From Shewanella subflava (GTDB lineage: Bacteria; Pseudomonadota; Gammaproteobacteria; Enterobacterales; Shewanellaceae): 64,000 bases of DNA. The notes below the pieces were generated by a model. It was given only the letters and a program-made list of their open reading frames with translations. It ran no database searches and was not told the DNA's origin. A program made the position numbers and the translations under genes. The DNA lies in NCBI RefSeq assembly GCF_025971955.1, contig NZ_JAPDMX010000002.1:124001-188000 (forward strand). Direction: 5' to 3'. Positions within the stretch are counted from its first letter, which is position 1. The number at the start of each line of letters is the position of its first letter. This document shows positions 37,141-46,180 of this stretch, piece by piece.

Positions 37141-37494
37141 CTATTTTTTCATCATCGCTTTAAGATCGGCAAACGGATTATAGGTTGCGGCTTCCTGCTT
37201 AGTTTCTGTGGTGCTGCCGTATCGGATCAGCTCTTCAAAACGCGAATGCTCATTATCATGGCAATACAAACACAACAGCTCCCAATTAGTGCCATCGGAC
37301 GGGTTATTATCATGATTATGATCTCGGTGATGTACCGTTAACTCACTTAAGTTTTTATGGGTAAACTCGCGAGTACAGCGGCCACAAACCCAAGGGTAAA
37401 GCTTCAACGCCTGTTCACGATACCCCGTTTCACGTTTGGCTTTGTACTCTCTTGCCTCTGCCAATACTTTGTCTAATTTGCTCTCGCCAGCCAT
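37141..37494 (-). CDS. HNH nuclease family protein (YajD-like)
   Basis: 117 residues with a compact HNH/zinc-ribbon domain: CGRC (about 36-39), LTVHHRDHNHDNNPSDGTNW and LCLYCHDNEHSR. The HH...N...H pattern and paired CxxC are those of YajD and related small HNH proteins. There is no sign of a mobile-element or restriction context. The role in cells is unknown; E. coli yajD is non-essential. It lies 109 bases after the BCCT gene on the same strand, with a terminator between them. Confidence 0.82.
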   Translation of the reverse strand: MAGESKLDKVLAEAREYKAKRETGYREQALKLYPWVCGRCTREFTHKNLSELTVHHRDHNHDNNPSDGTNWELLCLYCHDNEHSRFEELIRYGSTTETKQEAATYNPFADLKAMMKK

Positions 37495-37514
37495 GTTTGC
37501 CCTAACCTCAACAC

Positions 37515-37555
37515 GAAAAAATTACCCCAAGGATAATAAGGCTTATCACTTGGGG
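37515..37555 (-). terminator. intrinsic terminator downstream of the BCCT transporter gene
   Basis: Minus strand: CCCCAAG-T-GATAA-loop-TTATC-CTTGGGG followed by TAATTTTTT. The two stem parts pair with a single bulged T. It separates the BCCT gene from the HNH gene. Confidence 0.8.
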
Positions 37556-37603
37556 CAATGAATTTGTTTGGCTAAAGCACAAATGTGCATTATTTCTCAG
37601 CAA

Positions 37604-39571
37604 TTAATCGACAAGTTCCGCATGGGATAAATGTAAATAATGCAGATAGCGTTCATATTGGGTCACAATATCAGCAGTGATATGATCTTGAGTGTAGCCC
37701 ATTACATCGTACTGCTGACCACCGTGTTCTAAAAACACTTCAACGCGATAATATGACTGCTCGGAATCGATATTTTCTTCGGTGGTACCTGTGACAGTAA
37801 ACGCCCGTAAGCGCAGACCGTACACAAAAGATAATGGGTCGTCTGGCCCTATCACCAAGCGCACCCGTTCATCTTTAAATACAATGTCCGCTTGCAGCCC
37901 TTTACTGATCAGAGTTGTCCTCATTTCTTTTAAGGCGGGTTGCGCTATGCTATCGATAAAGGTTTGTGCATCTTCTCGAGTCGGCATCGACACCAAAACA
38001 TCAAGCCTGTCTTGCCAGGTCATATTAGCTTTAACATATTGCACGCTGGTGTTATGAGATTGAACGCTGTTAATTTTAAGCCAATCATCTTTTAACGCTT
38101 TGTACAGGCCGGCGCACATCAATAACATGACAAGTAAAAATGGCATTGCACTGGCTATCGCTGCCGTTTGCAGTGCCTGTAATCCACCAGCCACCAATAA
38201 CACCGATGCAACAACGCCCTGTAATACCGCCCAGAATATCCGCTGCCACACAGGGGCATTGTTATCGCCACCTGAGGTGAGGTTATCAATCACCAATGAG
38301 CCTGAGTCAGAGGATGTCACAAAGAATGTCACCACCAAACACACTGCAATTACCGACAATAGCGTCGAGAATGGCATATGCTCAAAGAACTTAAATAATG
38401 CAACCGAGACATCACTGGAGACCGCATCAGATAAATAAGTCGCACCGTGATTTGCGATGGCATCAATTGCCGTATTACCAAATACCGTCATCCATAAAAA
38501 TGTAATAGCAGAAGGAACAAACAATACCCCGATTAAAAATTCACGGATCGTTCTTCCGCGACTGACACGGGCAATAAAGGTACCGACAAATGGTGACCAT
38601 GAAATCCACCAGCCCCAATACAACAAGGTCCAGCCACCAATCCAATCATCTTTTTGCTCATAGGCATACAAATTAAAGGTTTTACCGACAATATCACTCA
38701 AATACCCACCGGTATTTTGTACAAAAGATTGCAGTAACATCACCGTCGGTCCAAGTAATAGCACCGATAACATCAATAAAAATGCCAAGCCGAGGTTTAA
38801 CTCACTTAAACGTTTAACGCCTTTATCTAAACCAGAAAATACCGATAACGTGGCGATTGCGGTAATGATGATAATCAACCCCACCTGCACTGTGGTGTTG
38901 TTAGGCAAACCGTCGATAAGATAGCTCAGCCCTGAATTTATCTGCAACACGCCAAAACCTAATGAGGTCGCCACGCCAAACATGGTACCCAATACCGCAA
39001 AAGTATCTACCGCATGGCCGATAGGTCCATAAATTTTATCACCAATCAGTGGATATAACGCTGAGCGTGGCAGTAAGGGTAACTTATGTCGATAAGAAAA
39101 ATACGCCAGAGATAGCGCCACTACAGCATAAATGGCCCAGGCGTGGATCCCCCAGTGAAAAAAGGTGATCTTTAATGCTTCTTTCGCCGCTTGAATAGAC
39201 TCAGGTGTTGCATCCGGTGGAGCCAAGTAATGCATTACCGGCTCTGCCACGCCAAAAAACATCAATCCAATCCCCATACCGGCAGAAAACAGCATGGCTA
39301 TCCAACTTTTATAACTGTAATCGGGCACCGCATGTTCAGGCCCCAATTTAATGTCGCCAAAACGGCTCATCATCACAAAAATGATAAACACTAAAAAAAT
39401 TGCAACGCCTAATATATACATCCAGCCCGCTTTGACTTCTAACCAGTGTTGAACTGATTTGAAGAATTGGCTAGCTTCTGTCGGCACTATGGCACATAAC
39501 AAAACCATTGAAGCGATAAGAATAACTGAAGAGAAAAATACTGGCGGGTTGATACTTGTCTTAATAGACAT
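37604..39571 (-). CDS. BCCT family betaine/carnitine/choline transporter
   Basis: 655-residue inner-membrane transporter with about 12 membrane segments. The core motif MFFGVAEPVMHYL and the following FHWGIHAWAIYA, plus YWGWWISWSPFVGTFIARVSRGRTIREF, are BCCT hallmarks and include the Trp-rich substrate site. A cytoplasmic C-terminal tail of about 150 residues resembles that of BetT, where it senses osmotic stress. The ATG at 39571 has GGGAGA five bases upstream; an earlier ATG at 39583 lacks one. It diverges from the CdaR-like gene. Two dyads of a shared form lie just upstream. Choline or betaine is the likely substrate; a Na+ or H+ dependence is not readable. Confidence 0.9.
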   Translation of the reverse strand: MSIKTSINPPVFFSSVILIASMVLLCAIVPTEASQFFKSVQHWLEVKAGWMYILGVAIFLVFIIFVMMSRFGDIKLGPEHAVPDYSYKSWIAMLFSAGMGIGLMFFGVAEPVMHYLAPPDATPESIQAAKEALKITFFHWGIHAWAIYAVVALSLAYFSYRHKLPLLPRSALYPLIGDKIYGPIGHAVDTFAVLGTMFGVATSLGFGVLQINSGLSYLIDGLPNNTTVQVGLIIIITAIATLSVFSGLDKGVKRLSELNLGLAFLLMLSVLLLGPTVMLLQSFVQNTGGYLSDIVGKTFNLYAYEQKDDWIGGWTLLYWGWWISWSPFVGTFIARVSRGRTIREFLIGVLFVPSAITFLWMTVFGNTAIDAIANHGATYLSDAVSSDVSVALFKFFEHMPFSTLLSVIAVCLVVTFFVTSSDSGSLVIDNLTSGGDNNAPVWQRIFWAVLQGVVASVLLVAGGLQALQTAAIASAMPFLLVMLLMCAGLYKALKDDWLKINSVQSHNTSVQYVKANMTWQDRLDVLVSMPTREDAQTFIDSIAQPALKEMRTTLISKGLQADIVFKDERVRLVIGPDDPLSFVYGLRLRAFTVTGTTEENIDSEQSYYRVEVFLEHGGQQYDVMGYTQDHITADIVTQYERYLHYLHLSHAELVD

Positions 39572-39605
39572 AATGTCTCCCATAAAAAACGAGGAGTGCT
39601 TAATT

Positions 39606-39642
39606 TAACAAGCCGTGTTATTTAATTTAACGACTCATGTTA
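39606..39642. promoter_or_regulatory. pair of TAAC-N7-GTTA dyads before the BCCT gene
   Basis: TAACAAGCCGTGTTA (39606-39620) and TAACGACTCATGTTA (39628-39642) are two dyads whose centres are 22 bases, about two helical turns, apart. Each is preceded by the same TTAATT. They lie 35-71 bases before the transporter start. The arrangement suits an operator for two repressor dimers. Confidence 0.5.
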
Positions 39643-39816
39643 ATTAAAAAAGCACAAAAATTAGCGGCTTATACTAGCATAAATTGACAGCCTTAGGGGC
39701 GAGACATGGGGGATTAATTTGATTCAAGTCCTCTATTGAAAGAATTTATGCTTTTTAAACGGCTGATTATGCCCACAAAGCCACAATAATTGCTTTACAT
39801 TACTGGCATATACAAT

Positions 39817-39832
39817 TTGTGCAAATGCTCAT
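39817..39832. promoter_or_regulatory. candidate CdaR operator before cdaR
   Basis: TTGTGCAAATGCTCAT matches, in 13 of 16 positions, the reverse complement of the symmetric site at 41043-41058 before the GntP gene (TTGTGCA-AA-TGCACAA). It lies 38 bases before the regulator start, which would allow autoregulation. Confidence 0.5.
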
Positions 39833-39869
39833 AAAATGCAGAACTCCCCCCTAATCAAATCGCATTCTC

Positions 39870-41021
39870 ATGTTCCAACTTAATCATGCCATAGCGCAGA
39901 AAATTGTTAATCGTACTATGAAAATCATTGGGCATAACATCAATGTGATGAATGCACAGGGTATCATTTTAGGTTCGGGAGATAAGTTCCGCATTGATAC
40001 GGTACACGAAGGTGCATTACTGGCGATCAGTCAAAATAGAGATGTGGCCATTAATCAAGAGGTCGCTTCCAGTTTGCATGGTGTTAAACCCGGCCTCAAC
40101 TTACCACTACATTATCACGGTGAAATTATTGGGGTTATCGGCATTACAGGGCAACCCGAAAGCATCAAACAATTCGGTGAGTTACTAAAAATGACCGCAG
40201 AAATCATTGTCGAGCAAGCCACGTTGCAACAACAACTGCAATGGCAAAATCGTCAAAAAGAAGAGTTTATTTTACAACTGATTAAAGCTGATGAATCGAG
40301 CCTTCCAAGCATAAAGCAATGGGCATTACAACTTGATATCAATCTTGATAAACCTCGGGTAGTTGCAATTATTGAGATCATTCCTAATCAGCAGCAACAC
40401 CAACACAGTGAAACCTTAAAACAAATAATGTATCTCCTACAAAACCCTGATAGGGACAATTTAATTGCAATGACATCACTCACGCAATTAGTGATTTTAA
40501 AGCCCGCTTTTCTGGATGGAAAACAATGGGACCCTGAACTTGAGAGCCAACGCATCGATAAATTAATGCAGCGGATCCCTGCCAATATGCAGGTAAATAT
40601 TGCCATCGCTTTAGGTCATTATTTTACGGATCAATTAAGTATTGCCCACTCTTATTGTACTGCTCAAGAAACGCTGGCCATTGGAAAAAAAATTCACCCT
40701 AATCAGTCAAAATACCTTTATGAGAATTACAGCATTCCAATTTTAATGGCCGATTTTCGCCACCATTGGCGCGGAGATTCTTTAGTTGCGCCTTATTTAA
40801 AGCTGGTCAAAGTCGACAAAAATCAGCAATTACAAAAAACCTTAGCCGCCTATATTACCCATCTTGGCAATCAAAAATCCTGCGCAGAAAGTCTGTTTAT
40901 TCATCGCAATACATTAAGGTATAGATTGGACAAAATCACCCAAATCACCGGTATCGAATTACATCAATTTCAGGGCTTACTTAGCTTGTATTTAGGCCAA
41001 TTAATTCACACATCAGGATAA
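39870..41021 (+). CDS. CdaR-family transcriptional regulator
   Basis: 383-residue regulator of the CdaR (sugar-diacid) family. The N-terminal diacid-recognition domain has AQKIVNRTMKIIGHNINVMNAQGIILGSGD; the C-terminal PucR-type HTH has LFIHRNTLRYRLDKI. In E. coli CdaR activates galactarate, glucarate and glycerate genes. Here it precedes a GntP-type permease and glycerate kinase, so glycerate is the likely inducer and the gene probably corresponds to SdaR of Shewanella oneidensis. Candidate operators are in front of this gene and gntP. It diverges from the BCCT gene. Confidence 0.88.
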   Translation: MFQLNHAIAQKIVNRTMKIIGHNINVMNAQGIILGSGDKFRIDTVHEGALLAISQNRDVAINQEVASSLHGVKPGLNLPLHYHGEIIGVIGITGQPESIKQFGELLKMTAEIIVEQATLQQQLQWQNRQKEEFILQLIKADESSLPSIKQWALQLDINLDKPRVVAIIEIIPNQQQHQHSETLKQIMYLLQNPDRDNLIAMTSLTQLVILKPAFLDGKQWDPELESQRIDKLMQRIPANMQVNIAIALGHYFTDQLSIAHSYCTAQETLAIGKKIHPNQSKYLYENYSIPILMADFRHHWRGDSLVAPYLKLVKVDKNQQLQKTLAAYITHLGNQKSCAESLFIHRNTLRYRLDKITQITGIELHQFQGLLSLYLGQLIHTSG

Positions 41022-41042
41022 TCCGCATTCACACCCCGCGAC

Positions 41043-41058
41043 TTGTGCATTTGCACAA
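41043..41058. promoter_or_regulatory. candidate CdaR operator before the GntP permease gene
   Basis: TTGTGCA-TT-TGCACAA is a perfect 7-bp dyad with a 2-base centre, 117 bases before the permease start. A related, less symmetric copy stands before the cdaR gene. Confidence 0.6.
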
Positions 41059-41174
41059 TTTAAAGGTGATATTTAATCTATTATCTTGTTCTTAGGCACA
41101 AAGTATTCTGCTGATATTTGAAGAATAATAAACCACCCTCGGTAGATACACTAAAATAACTAAGAGCCTACACC

Positions 41175-42536
41175 ATGAGCATGATATTGATCCTAATCGG
41201 AGTCATCGCATTTATTGTCATCGCGACCTCTAAATTTAAACTCCATCCTTTTCTTACCTTAATTCTTGCCTCGTTTATTGCGGCATTTGCTTACGGGTTA
41301 CCTAGTGGAGAGATAGCAAAAACCATTTCCTCTGGATTTGGTGGGATATTAGGTTACATAGGGCTGGTTATCGTACTTGGCACCATTATTGGTATTATTC
41401 TTGAAAAAAGTGGCGCTGCGATCACAATGGCTGATGTCGTGATCAAATTATTAGGCCGACGTTTTCCCACATTAACTATGTCTATTATTGGTTATATTGT
41501 TTCTATTCCAGTATTTTGCGACTCAGGCTTTGTGATCCTAAATTCACTAAAACAATCAATGGCCAATCGAATGAAAGTATCAAGCGTATCGATGAGCGTC
41601 GCACTTGCTACGGGTCTTTATGCCACGCATACCTTTGTTCCTCCTACACCCGGTCCGATTGCCGCTGCGGGTAATTTAGGTTTGGAATCACAGCTTGGAT
41701 TAGTCATTGCTGTTGGGGTGTTTGTGGCTGCAATTGCTGCATTCGCAGGCATGATATGGGCAAATCGTTTTGCGAACGAGCAACCAGAAGGTGAAGGTGC
41801 AGAAGAACTCAATATGCTTCAGCAACAAGATTATGAGCAACTGAAAAAAAGCTATGGCACGCTACCAAGCCCAATAAAAGCTTTTGCCCCTATTTTTATT
41901 CCTATTTTATTTATTTGTTTAGGTTCTATTGCCAACTTCCCATCAAAACCCGTTGGTGAAGAATTTCTGTTTACGACATTAATGTTTTTAGGTCAGCCCA
42001 TAAACGCATTAATGATAGGGTTAGCTTTAGCATTACCCCTTTTAACATCCGATGAAAAAGTGAAAGAGTTTAGTGAACGCATCAGCCAAGGCTTGGTCGT
42101 TGCCGCACCGATTTTACTGATTACTGGCGCAGGTGGTGCTTTTGGTGCTGTACTAAAAGCCTCCGAGATTGGTACCTATTTAGGTAGCAGCCTATCAGCA
42201 CTGGGCATAGGTATTTTTATGCCATTTATTGTTGCCGCTGCGCTAAAATCCGCTCAAGGTTCATCAACGGTTGCATTAGTTGCCACATCAGCATTGGTGG
42301 CACCTTTGTTGGGAGATATTGGCCTAGCTAGTGAGATGGGACGAGTATTAACTGTTATGGCTATAGGTGCCGGAGCAATGACCGTTTCCCATGCCAACGA
42401 CAGCTTCTTCTGGGTTGTAACTCAATTTAGCCGAATGAGTGTTAAACAGGCATATAGAGCACAAACGATGGCAACCTTAATTCAAGGCGTTACTGCAATG
42501 ATTGTCGTTTATCTTCTTAGCCTAGTGTTATTGTAA
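41175..42536 (+). CDS. GntP family permease (probable D-glycerate transporter)
   Basis: 453-residue inner-membrane protein with about 12 hydrophobic segments. The FGGILGYIGLVIVLGTIIGIILEKSGAA and FVPPTPGPIAAAGNLG motifs are those of the GntP gluconate:H+ symporter family. Neighbouring CdaR and glycerate kinase genes indicate glycerate rather than gluconate as substrate; this fits the known glycerate locus of Shewanella oneidensis. The start ATG follows 'gagccta', a weak ribosome-binding site. The glycerate kinase gene begins 7-19 bases after the stop. Confidence 0.88.
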   Translation: MSMILILIGVIAFIVIATSKFKLHPFLTLILASFIAAFAYGLPSGEIAKTISSGFGGILGYIGLVIVLGTIIGIILEKSGAAITMADVVIKLLGRRFPTLTMSIIGYIVSIPVFCDSGFVILNSLKQSMANRMKVSSVSMSVALATGLYATHTFVPPTPGPIAAAGNLGLESQLGLVIAVGVFVAAIAAFAGMIWANRFANEQPEGEGAEELNMLQQQDYEQLKKSYGTLPSPIKAFAPIFIPILFICLGSIANFPSKPVGEEFLFTTLMFLGQPINALMIGLALALPLLTSDEKVKEFSERISQGLVVAAPILLITGAGGAFGAVLKASEIGTYLGSSLSALGIGIFMPFIVAAALKSAQGSSTVALVATSALVAPLLGDIGLASEMGRVLTVMAIGAGAMTVSHANDSFFWVVTQFSRMSVKQAYRAQTMATLIQGVTAMIVVYLLSLVLL

Positions 42537-42555
42537 ATCAGTAATGAGACCCCAT

Positions 42556-43755
42556 ATGAAAATTGTCATCGCCCCAGACTCCTTTAAAGAAAGTTTATCC
42601 GCAATGCAAGTGGCAGAAGCTATTGAACAAGGGTTGAAACAGGTGTTTCCTGATGCTGATTATCGCAAAGTGCCCATGGCCGATGGCGGTGAAGGTACGG
42701 TTCAAGCCATGGTCGATGCTACTGGAGGTGAGATCATTCATTTAAATGTTCGAGGACCTTTAGGAAACGCTATCCCGTCTTTTTATGGCATTTTAGGCGC
42801 AACAACCTCGGGAACTAAGACAGCTGTTATCGAAATGGCCGCTGCATCGGGTTTGCATTTAGTTGCACGCAATGAGCGCAATCCGCTAATAACCAGCTCC
42901 TATGGGACGGGCGAGCTAATTATAGATGCACTCAACCGTGGGATCAGGCACATCATTATAGGACTAGGTGGCAGCGCCACTAATGATGCCGGCGCAGGCA
43001 TGCTAAAGGCCTTGGGGTTTTCGTTACTAAATCATGTCGGCACCGCCATCGATGATGGCGGTGCCGGGTTAATCGATTTAGCGACAATAGATGATACTCA
43101 ATGTCACCCTCACCTGAAAGATTGCCAATTTGATATTGCCTGCGATGTTGATAATCCCTTATGCGGCCCCAAAGGTGCGTCAGCCATTTTTGGCCCGCAA
43201 AAAGGCGCAACTAGCGAGATGGTCACACAGCTTGATGGTGCACTTAATCACTTTGCTAAAATTGCTCATCCACATTGGAATAATGATCGCCTTCACCATT
43301 TACCCGGTGCGGGGGCGGCTGGCGGTATGGGCTTTGCCATAGTGGCATTTTTGAAAGGTCAACTCAGTCCAGGGGTAACCTTAGTGGCAAATGCGGTAGG
43401 ATTAGCTGACACATGTAAGGGAGCGACACTGGTCATTACTGGCGAAGGCAGAATTGATGGCCAAACAGTATTTGGTAAAACGCCTATGGGGGTATTACAA
43501 ACTGCGCAGCAATACCATGTTCCTGTCATCGGCATAGCAGGTTGTTTGGGCGATAATGCCGATGCGATGATCAAGCAAGGGATGACGGCAATATTTCCGA
43601 TTATTCCTGGAATTGCCACATTGGATCAAGTGCTGTCACAGGCCGCAATCAATCTAACCAACACTTCGGCAAACATAGCGGCATTAATGAAGCTCAGCAT
43701 GTCACTCAATCACGATATCAGTGGCGATAAAAACTTGAAGCAAGCTAAGCCATAA
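42556..43755 (+). CDS. glxK: glycerate kinase
   Basis: About 399 residues of the GarK/GlxK-type glycerate 2-kinase family, which phosphorylates D-glycerate for entry into glycolysis. The N-terminus MKIVIAPDSFKESLSA, then MADGGEGT, GLGGSATNDAGAGML and the GAGAAGGMGF loop are family signatures. I chose ATG 42556 because it begins with the conserved MKIVIAPDSF and has GAG seven bases before it; an in-frame ATG 12 bases upstream is possible. It is the last gene of the cdaR-gntP-glxK unit. GlxK versus GarK (product regiochemistry) is not separable with confidence. Confidence 0.9.
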   Translation: MKIVIAPDSFKESLSAMQVAEAIEQGLKQVFPDADYRKVPMADGGEGTVQAMVDATGGEIIHLNVRGPLGNAIPSFYGILGATTSGTKTAVIEMAAASGLHLVARNERNPLITSSYGTGELIIDALNRGIRHIIIGLGGSATNDAGAGMLKALGFSLLNHVGTAIDDGGAGLIDLATIDDTQCHPHLKDCQFDIACDVDNPLCGPKGASAIFGPQKGATSEMVTQLDGALNHFAKIAHPHWNNDRLHHLPGAGAAGGMGFAIVAFLKGQLSPGVTLVANAVGLADTCKGATLVITGEGRIDGQTVFGKTPMGVLQTAQQYHVPVIGIAGCLGDNADAMIKQGMTAIFPIIPGIATLDQVLSQAAINLTNTSANIAALMKLSMSLNHDISGDKNLKQAKP

Positions 43756-43854
43756 AGTAAAGTTAGCGCCTTATTCCGTCAATGAGAATAAGCCATGTTT
43801 AAGGCACGGTTTTATACTCATTGGGGCGCTTTTTTATTATTACGGCAAGCCTAA

Positions 43855-45495
43855 ATGACCTCAAACTCCCCCCGTCAAGCAGATGCATCTGAGCAAAGTT
43901 TACTGCGCATTTTTACCGTGCCAGAAGATGCCAATTCAACTTTAAGCATCATTGAACAAAAGCTGTCGCAAGATCTAGCTGGTTTTTTAGGAAACAGCAT
44001 TGCCGCATTAGAAAAACCGTTATCTGAAATTGAAACAGATTTTCAAGCATTTGAAATTCCTGCGAAGCCGCGCTTTGTATCTGATTACACAGATGAAATT
44101 ATGCAAAACTTAGTGGCTCACTCAGTGCATACCTCTGCACCGAGCTTTATTGGCCACATGACATCTGCACTGCCCTATTTTGTATTGCCCCTATCGAAAA
44201 TGATGGTGGGACTGAATCAAAATCTAGTTAAAATCGAAACCTCAAAAGCCTTTACCCCGCTAGAGCGTCAGGTTTTAGGCATGATGCACCATTTGACCTA
44301 TGGCCAAGACCAGCATTTCTATCAGCAGTGGATGCACAGCGCGAATAACTCATTAGGGGCATTTTGCTCAGGTGGGACTGTAGCCAATATTACTGCGCTG
44401 TGGATAGCCCGTAACCGCGTGTTAAAGGCTGATGGTGATTTTAAAGGTGTGGGGCGTGAAGGCATGCTTAAAGCCCTGCGGTATTATGGTTATGATGATT
44501 TAGCCATTTTAGTCTCTGAGCGGGGCCACTATTCATTAGGTAAAGCGGCTGATTTACTCAGCATTGGCCGAGATAATATCGTCAGCATACCGACAGATGA
44601 AAACAATAAAGTCGATGTCAATGCGATGCGCACTGCGGCATTAGCACTACAACAACAAAACATTAAAGTCATGGCAATTGTTGGCGTTGCCGGTACAACT
44701 GAAACAGGCAGTGTTGATCCCCTAAATGAGTTAGCTATCCTCGCCGCTGAACTTGATTGTCATTTTCACGTCGATGCAGCATGGGGAGGAGCAAGTTTAT
44801 TATCAAATAAATACCGCCATTTACTTAAAGGCATTGAATTAGCCGATTCAGTGACTATCGACGCCCATAAGCAAATGTATGTCCCTATGGGTGCTGGAAT
44901 GGTGTTGTTTAAAGATCCTGAATTGGCCCACACCATAGCGCACCATGCTGAATATATTTTACGTGTTGGCTCAAAAGATTTAGGCACTCAAACCTTAGAA
45001 GGCTCTCGCCCAGGTATGGCAATGCTTGTACATGCTTGCCTACAAATTATTGGCCGTGAAGGCTATGAAATTTTAATTAATAACAGCTTAGAGAAAGCGC
45101 GTTATTTTGCTCAACTCATTGAACAGCATTATGATTTTGAATTAGTCACATCTCCTGAGCTGTGTTTACTGACGTATAGGTATGTGCCTAAATCAGTTCA
45201 GTTAAAGCTTAAAGAAGCGATAACCCACAACGACTTTACCCTAGTTGCCACAATTAATGAGCTGTTAGACGGTTTAACACAATTCATTCAAAAGCATCAG
45301 CGCGAACAAGGTAAATCATTCGTATCACGTACCCGAATTCGCCCAGCAAGATATCAAAGACAGCACACGACTGTGTTTAGAGTGGTATTGGCCAACCCAC
45401 TCACCAGTCATGAGATCTTAGCTGAGGTACTCACAGAGCAAACCGAAATCGCCCAATTAGATAATGAGTTTTATCCGCAGTTAATGGCGTTATAG
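43855..45495 (+). CDS. panP: PLP-dependent aspartate 1-decarboxylase PanP
   Basis: 546-residue group II PLP decarboxylase of the PanP family, an alternative to pyruvoyl PanD for making beta-alanine for pantothenate in Vibrio and Shewanella. SGGTVANITALWIARNR, HVDAAWGGA and the PLP Lys in TIDAHKQMYVPMGAGM are the expected fold-type I motifs. Length matches PanP and exceeds glutamate decarboxylase. It starts 99 bases after glycerate kinase, on the same strand. A terminator lies 178 bases downstream with a dispersed repeat in between. Confidence 0.9.
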   Translation: MTSNSPRQADASEQSLLRIFTVPEDANSTLSIIEQKLSQDLAGFLGNSIAALEKPLSEIETDFQAFEIPAKPRFVSDYTDEIMQNLVAHSVHTSAPSFIGHMTSALPYFVLPLSKMMVGLNQNLVKIETSKAFTPLERQVLGMMHHLTYGQDQHFYQQWMHSANNSLGAFCSGGTVANITALWIARNRVLKADGDFKGVGREGMLKALRYYGYDDLAILVSERGHYSLGKAADLLSIGRDNIVSIPTDENNKVDVNAMRTAALALQQQNIKVMAIVGVAGTTETGSVDPLNELAILAAELDCHFHVDAAWGGASLLSNKYRHLLKGIELADSVTIDAHKQMYVPMGAGMVLFKDPELAHTIAHHAEYILRVGSKDLGTQTLEGSRPGMAMLVHACLQIIGREGYEILINNSLEKARYFAQLIEQHYDFELVTSPELCLLTYRYVPKSVQLKLKEAITHNDFTLVATINELLDGLTQFIQKHQREQGKSFVSRTRIRPARYQRQHTTVFRVVLANPLTSHEILAEVLTEQTEIAQLDNEFYPQLMAL

Positions 45496-45496
45496 C

Positions 45497-45651
45497 AACC
45501 ACAGTAAATGAGTGATCAGAAATAGCGAAGAAAAATGCACAATAACAAGACAACATATCATAAGTACTTGTTTTACACCAAAAAAAACTTAAAGACTTTA
45601 TCGAGCATTTTCACAAGCTAGAATGAATAATTATTTATTACGATTGGTATC
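45497..45651 (+). repeat. dispersed ~150-bp intergenic repeat, copy 5
   Basis: Starts just after the panP stop with 'accacagtaaatgagtg' and 'tcagaaatagcgaagaaaaatg'. It ends 'ttatttattacgattggtat' after 'atcgagcattttcacaagctagaatg'. The order and spacing match the other copies; the middle has diverged. Confidence 0.78.
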
Positions 45652-45673
45652 AAAGTTTCTATCGCGCATAAAG

Positions 45674-45703
45674 AGCCTCAGCAGATTGTTGAGGCTTTTT
45701 TTT
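45674..45703 (+). terminator. intrinsic terminator downstream of panP
   Basis: GCCTCAGCAGATTGTTGAGGC followed by TTTTTTTTT: an 8-bp stem with a small loop. It could also stop transcripts from the tRNA side on the opposite strand. Confidence 0.85.
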
Positions 45704-45752
45704 GTGAAAAATCGGATATAGGATATGGGTAATCGGTGATCGGAATATTAAA

Positions 45753-45933
45753 GACATAAAAAAGCCCCGACGCGTTGTCGAGGCTTGTTTATCCATCACT
45801 CAATTTCGATATAAATATCAATGTGAGTCTAATAATGGTACCCGAGGCCAGACTTGCGCTGGCACGCCTTTTTTATCAAGAGCGCGAGGGATGTGAATAA
45901 TTCAGTACCTCGTAAAAAACAAGGTATTTTTCA
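45753..45933 (-). repeat. tRNA-Leu-derived tandem repeat unit (distal, 181 bp)
   Basis: Read on the minus strand it contains a degenerate tRNA-Leu 3' half (45836-45893: anticodon-stem 3' strand, longer variable arm, T-arm, acceptor, CCA), then a spacer and a terminator hairpin GCCTCGAC/GTCGGGGC (45764-45784) with a T-run. The T-loop reads CGCAAGT in place of TTCAAGT, so no functional tRNA can form. Confidence 0.85.
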
Positions 45934-46097
45934 GACATAAAAAAGCCCCGACGCAATGTCGAGGCTGGTTTATCCATCACTTGCAAGCAAGTTTAATAAT
46001 GGTACCCGAGACCAGACTTGCGCTGGCACGCCTGTTTTATCAAGAGCGCGAGGGATGTTAATAATTCAGTACCTCGTAAAAAACAAGGTATTTTTCA
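45934..46097 (-). repeat. tRNA-Leu-derived tandem repeat unit (middle, 164 bp)
   Basis: Same layout as the distal unit: a tRNA-Leu 3' half at 46000-46057, a shorter spacer and a terminator hairpin at 45945-45965. The T-loop carries the same CGCAAGT change as the distal unit, so the two units were copied from one another rather than independently from the tRNA. The rest of the unit differs by point changes and a ~20-base deletion. Confidence 0.85.
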
Positions 46098-46180
46098 GAC
46101 ATAAAAAAGCCCCGACGCGTTGTCGAGGCTTGTTTATCCATCACTCAATTTCGATATAAATATTAATGTGAGTCTAATAA
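46098..46180 (-). repeat. tRNA-Leu-derived tandem repeat unit (proximal, follows the intact tRNA)
   Basis: The intact tRNA-Leu (46181-46266) plays the part of the tRNA fragment. Its spacer matches the distal unit almost exactly and ends with the same terminator hairpin (46109-46129 plus T-run 46103-46108 on the minus strand). The arrangement resembles the rtT repeats behind E. coli tyrT. Confidence 0.85.
46103..46129 (-). terminator. first terminator of the tRNA operon
   Basis: On the minus strand, GCCTCGAC-AACGC-GTCGGGGC followed by TTTTTT: an 8-bp stem with one G-T pair. Copies at 45945-45965 and 45764-45784 give three terminators in series behind the tRNA operon. Confidence 0.88.

Noticed and set aside
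37577..37588. GCACA-AA-TGTGC dyad after the BCCT stop as a third CdaR-type site
   Set aside because: It has the opposite half-site order to the sites near cdaR and gntP and lies at a gene end with no promoter nearby.
45753..46180. Tandem repeats as a CRISPR array or integron attC sites
   Set aside because: Units are 164-181 bp, carry tRNA-Leu 3' sequence and terminators, and there is no regular short repeat-spacer pattern, cas gene or integrase.
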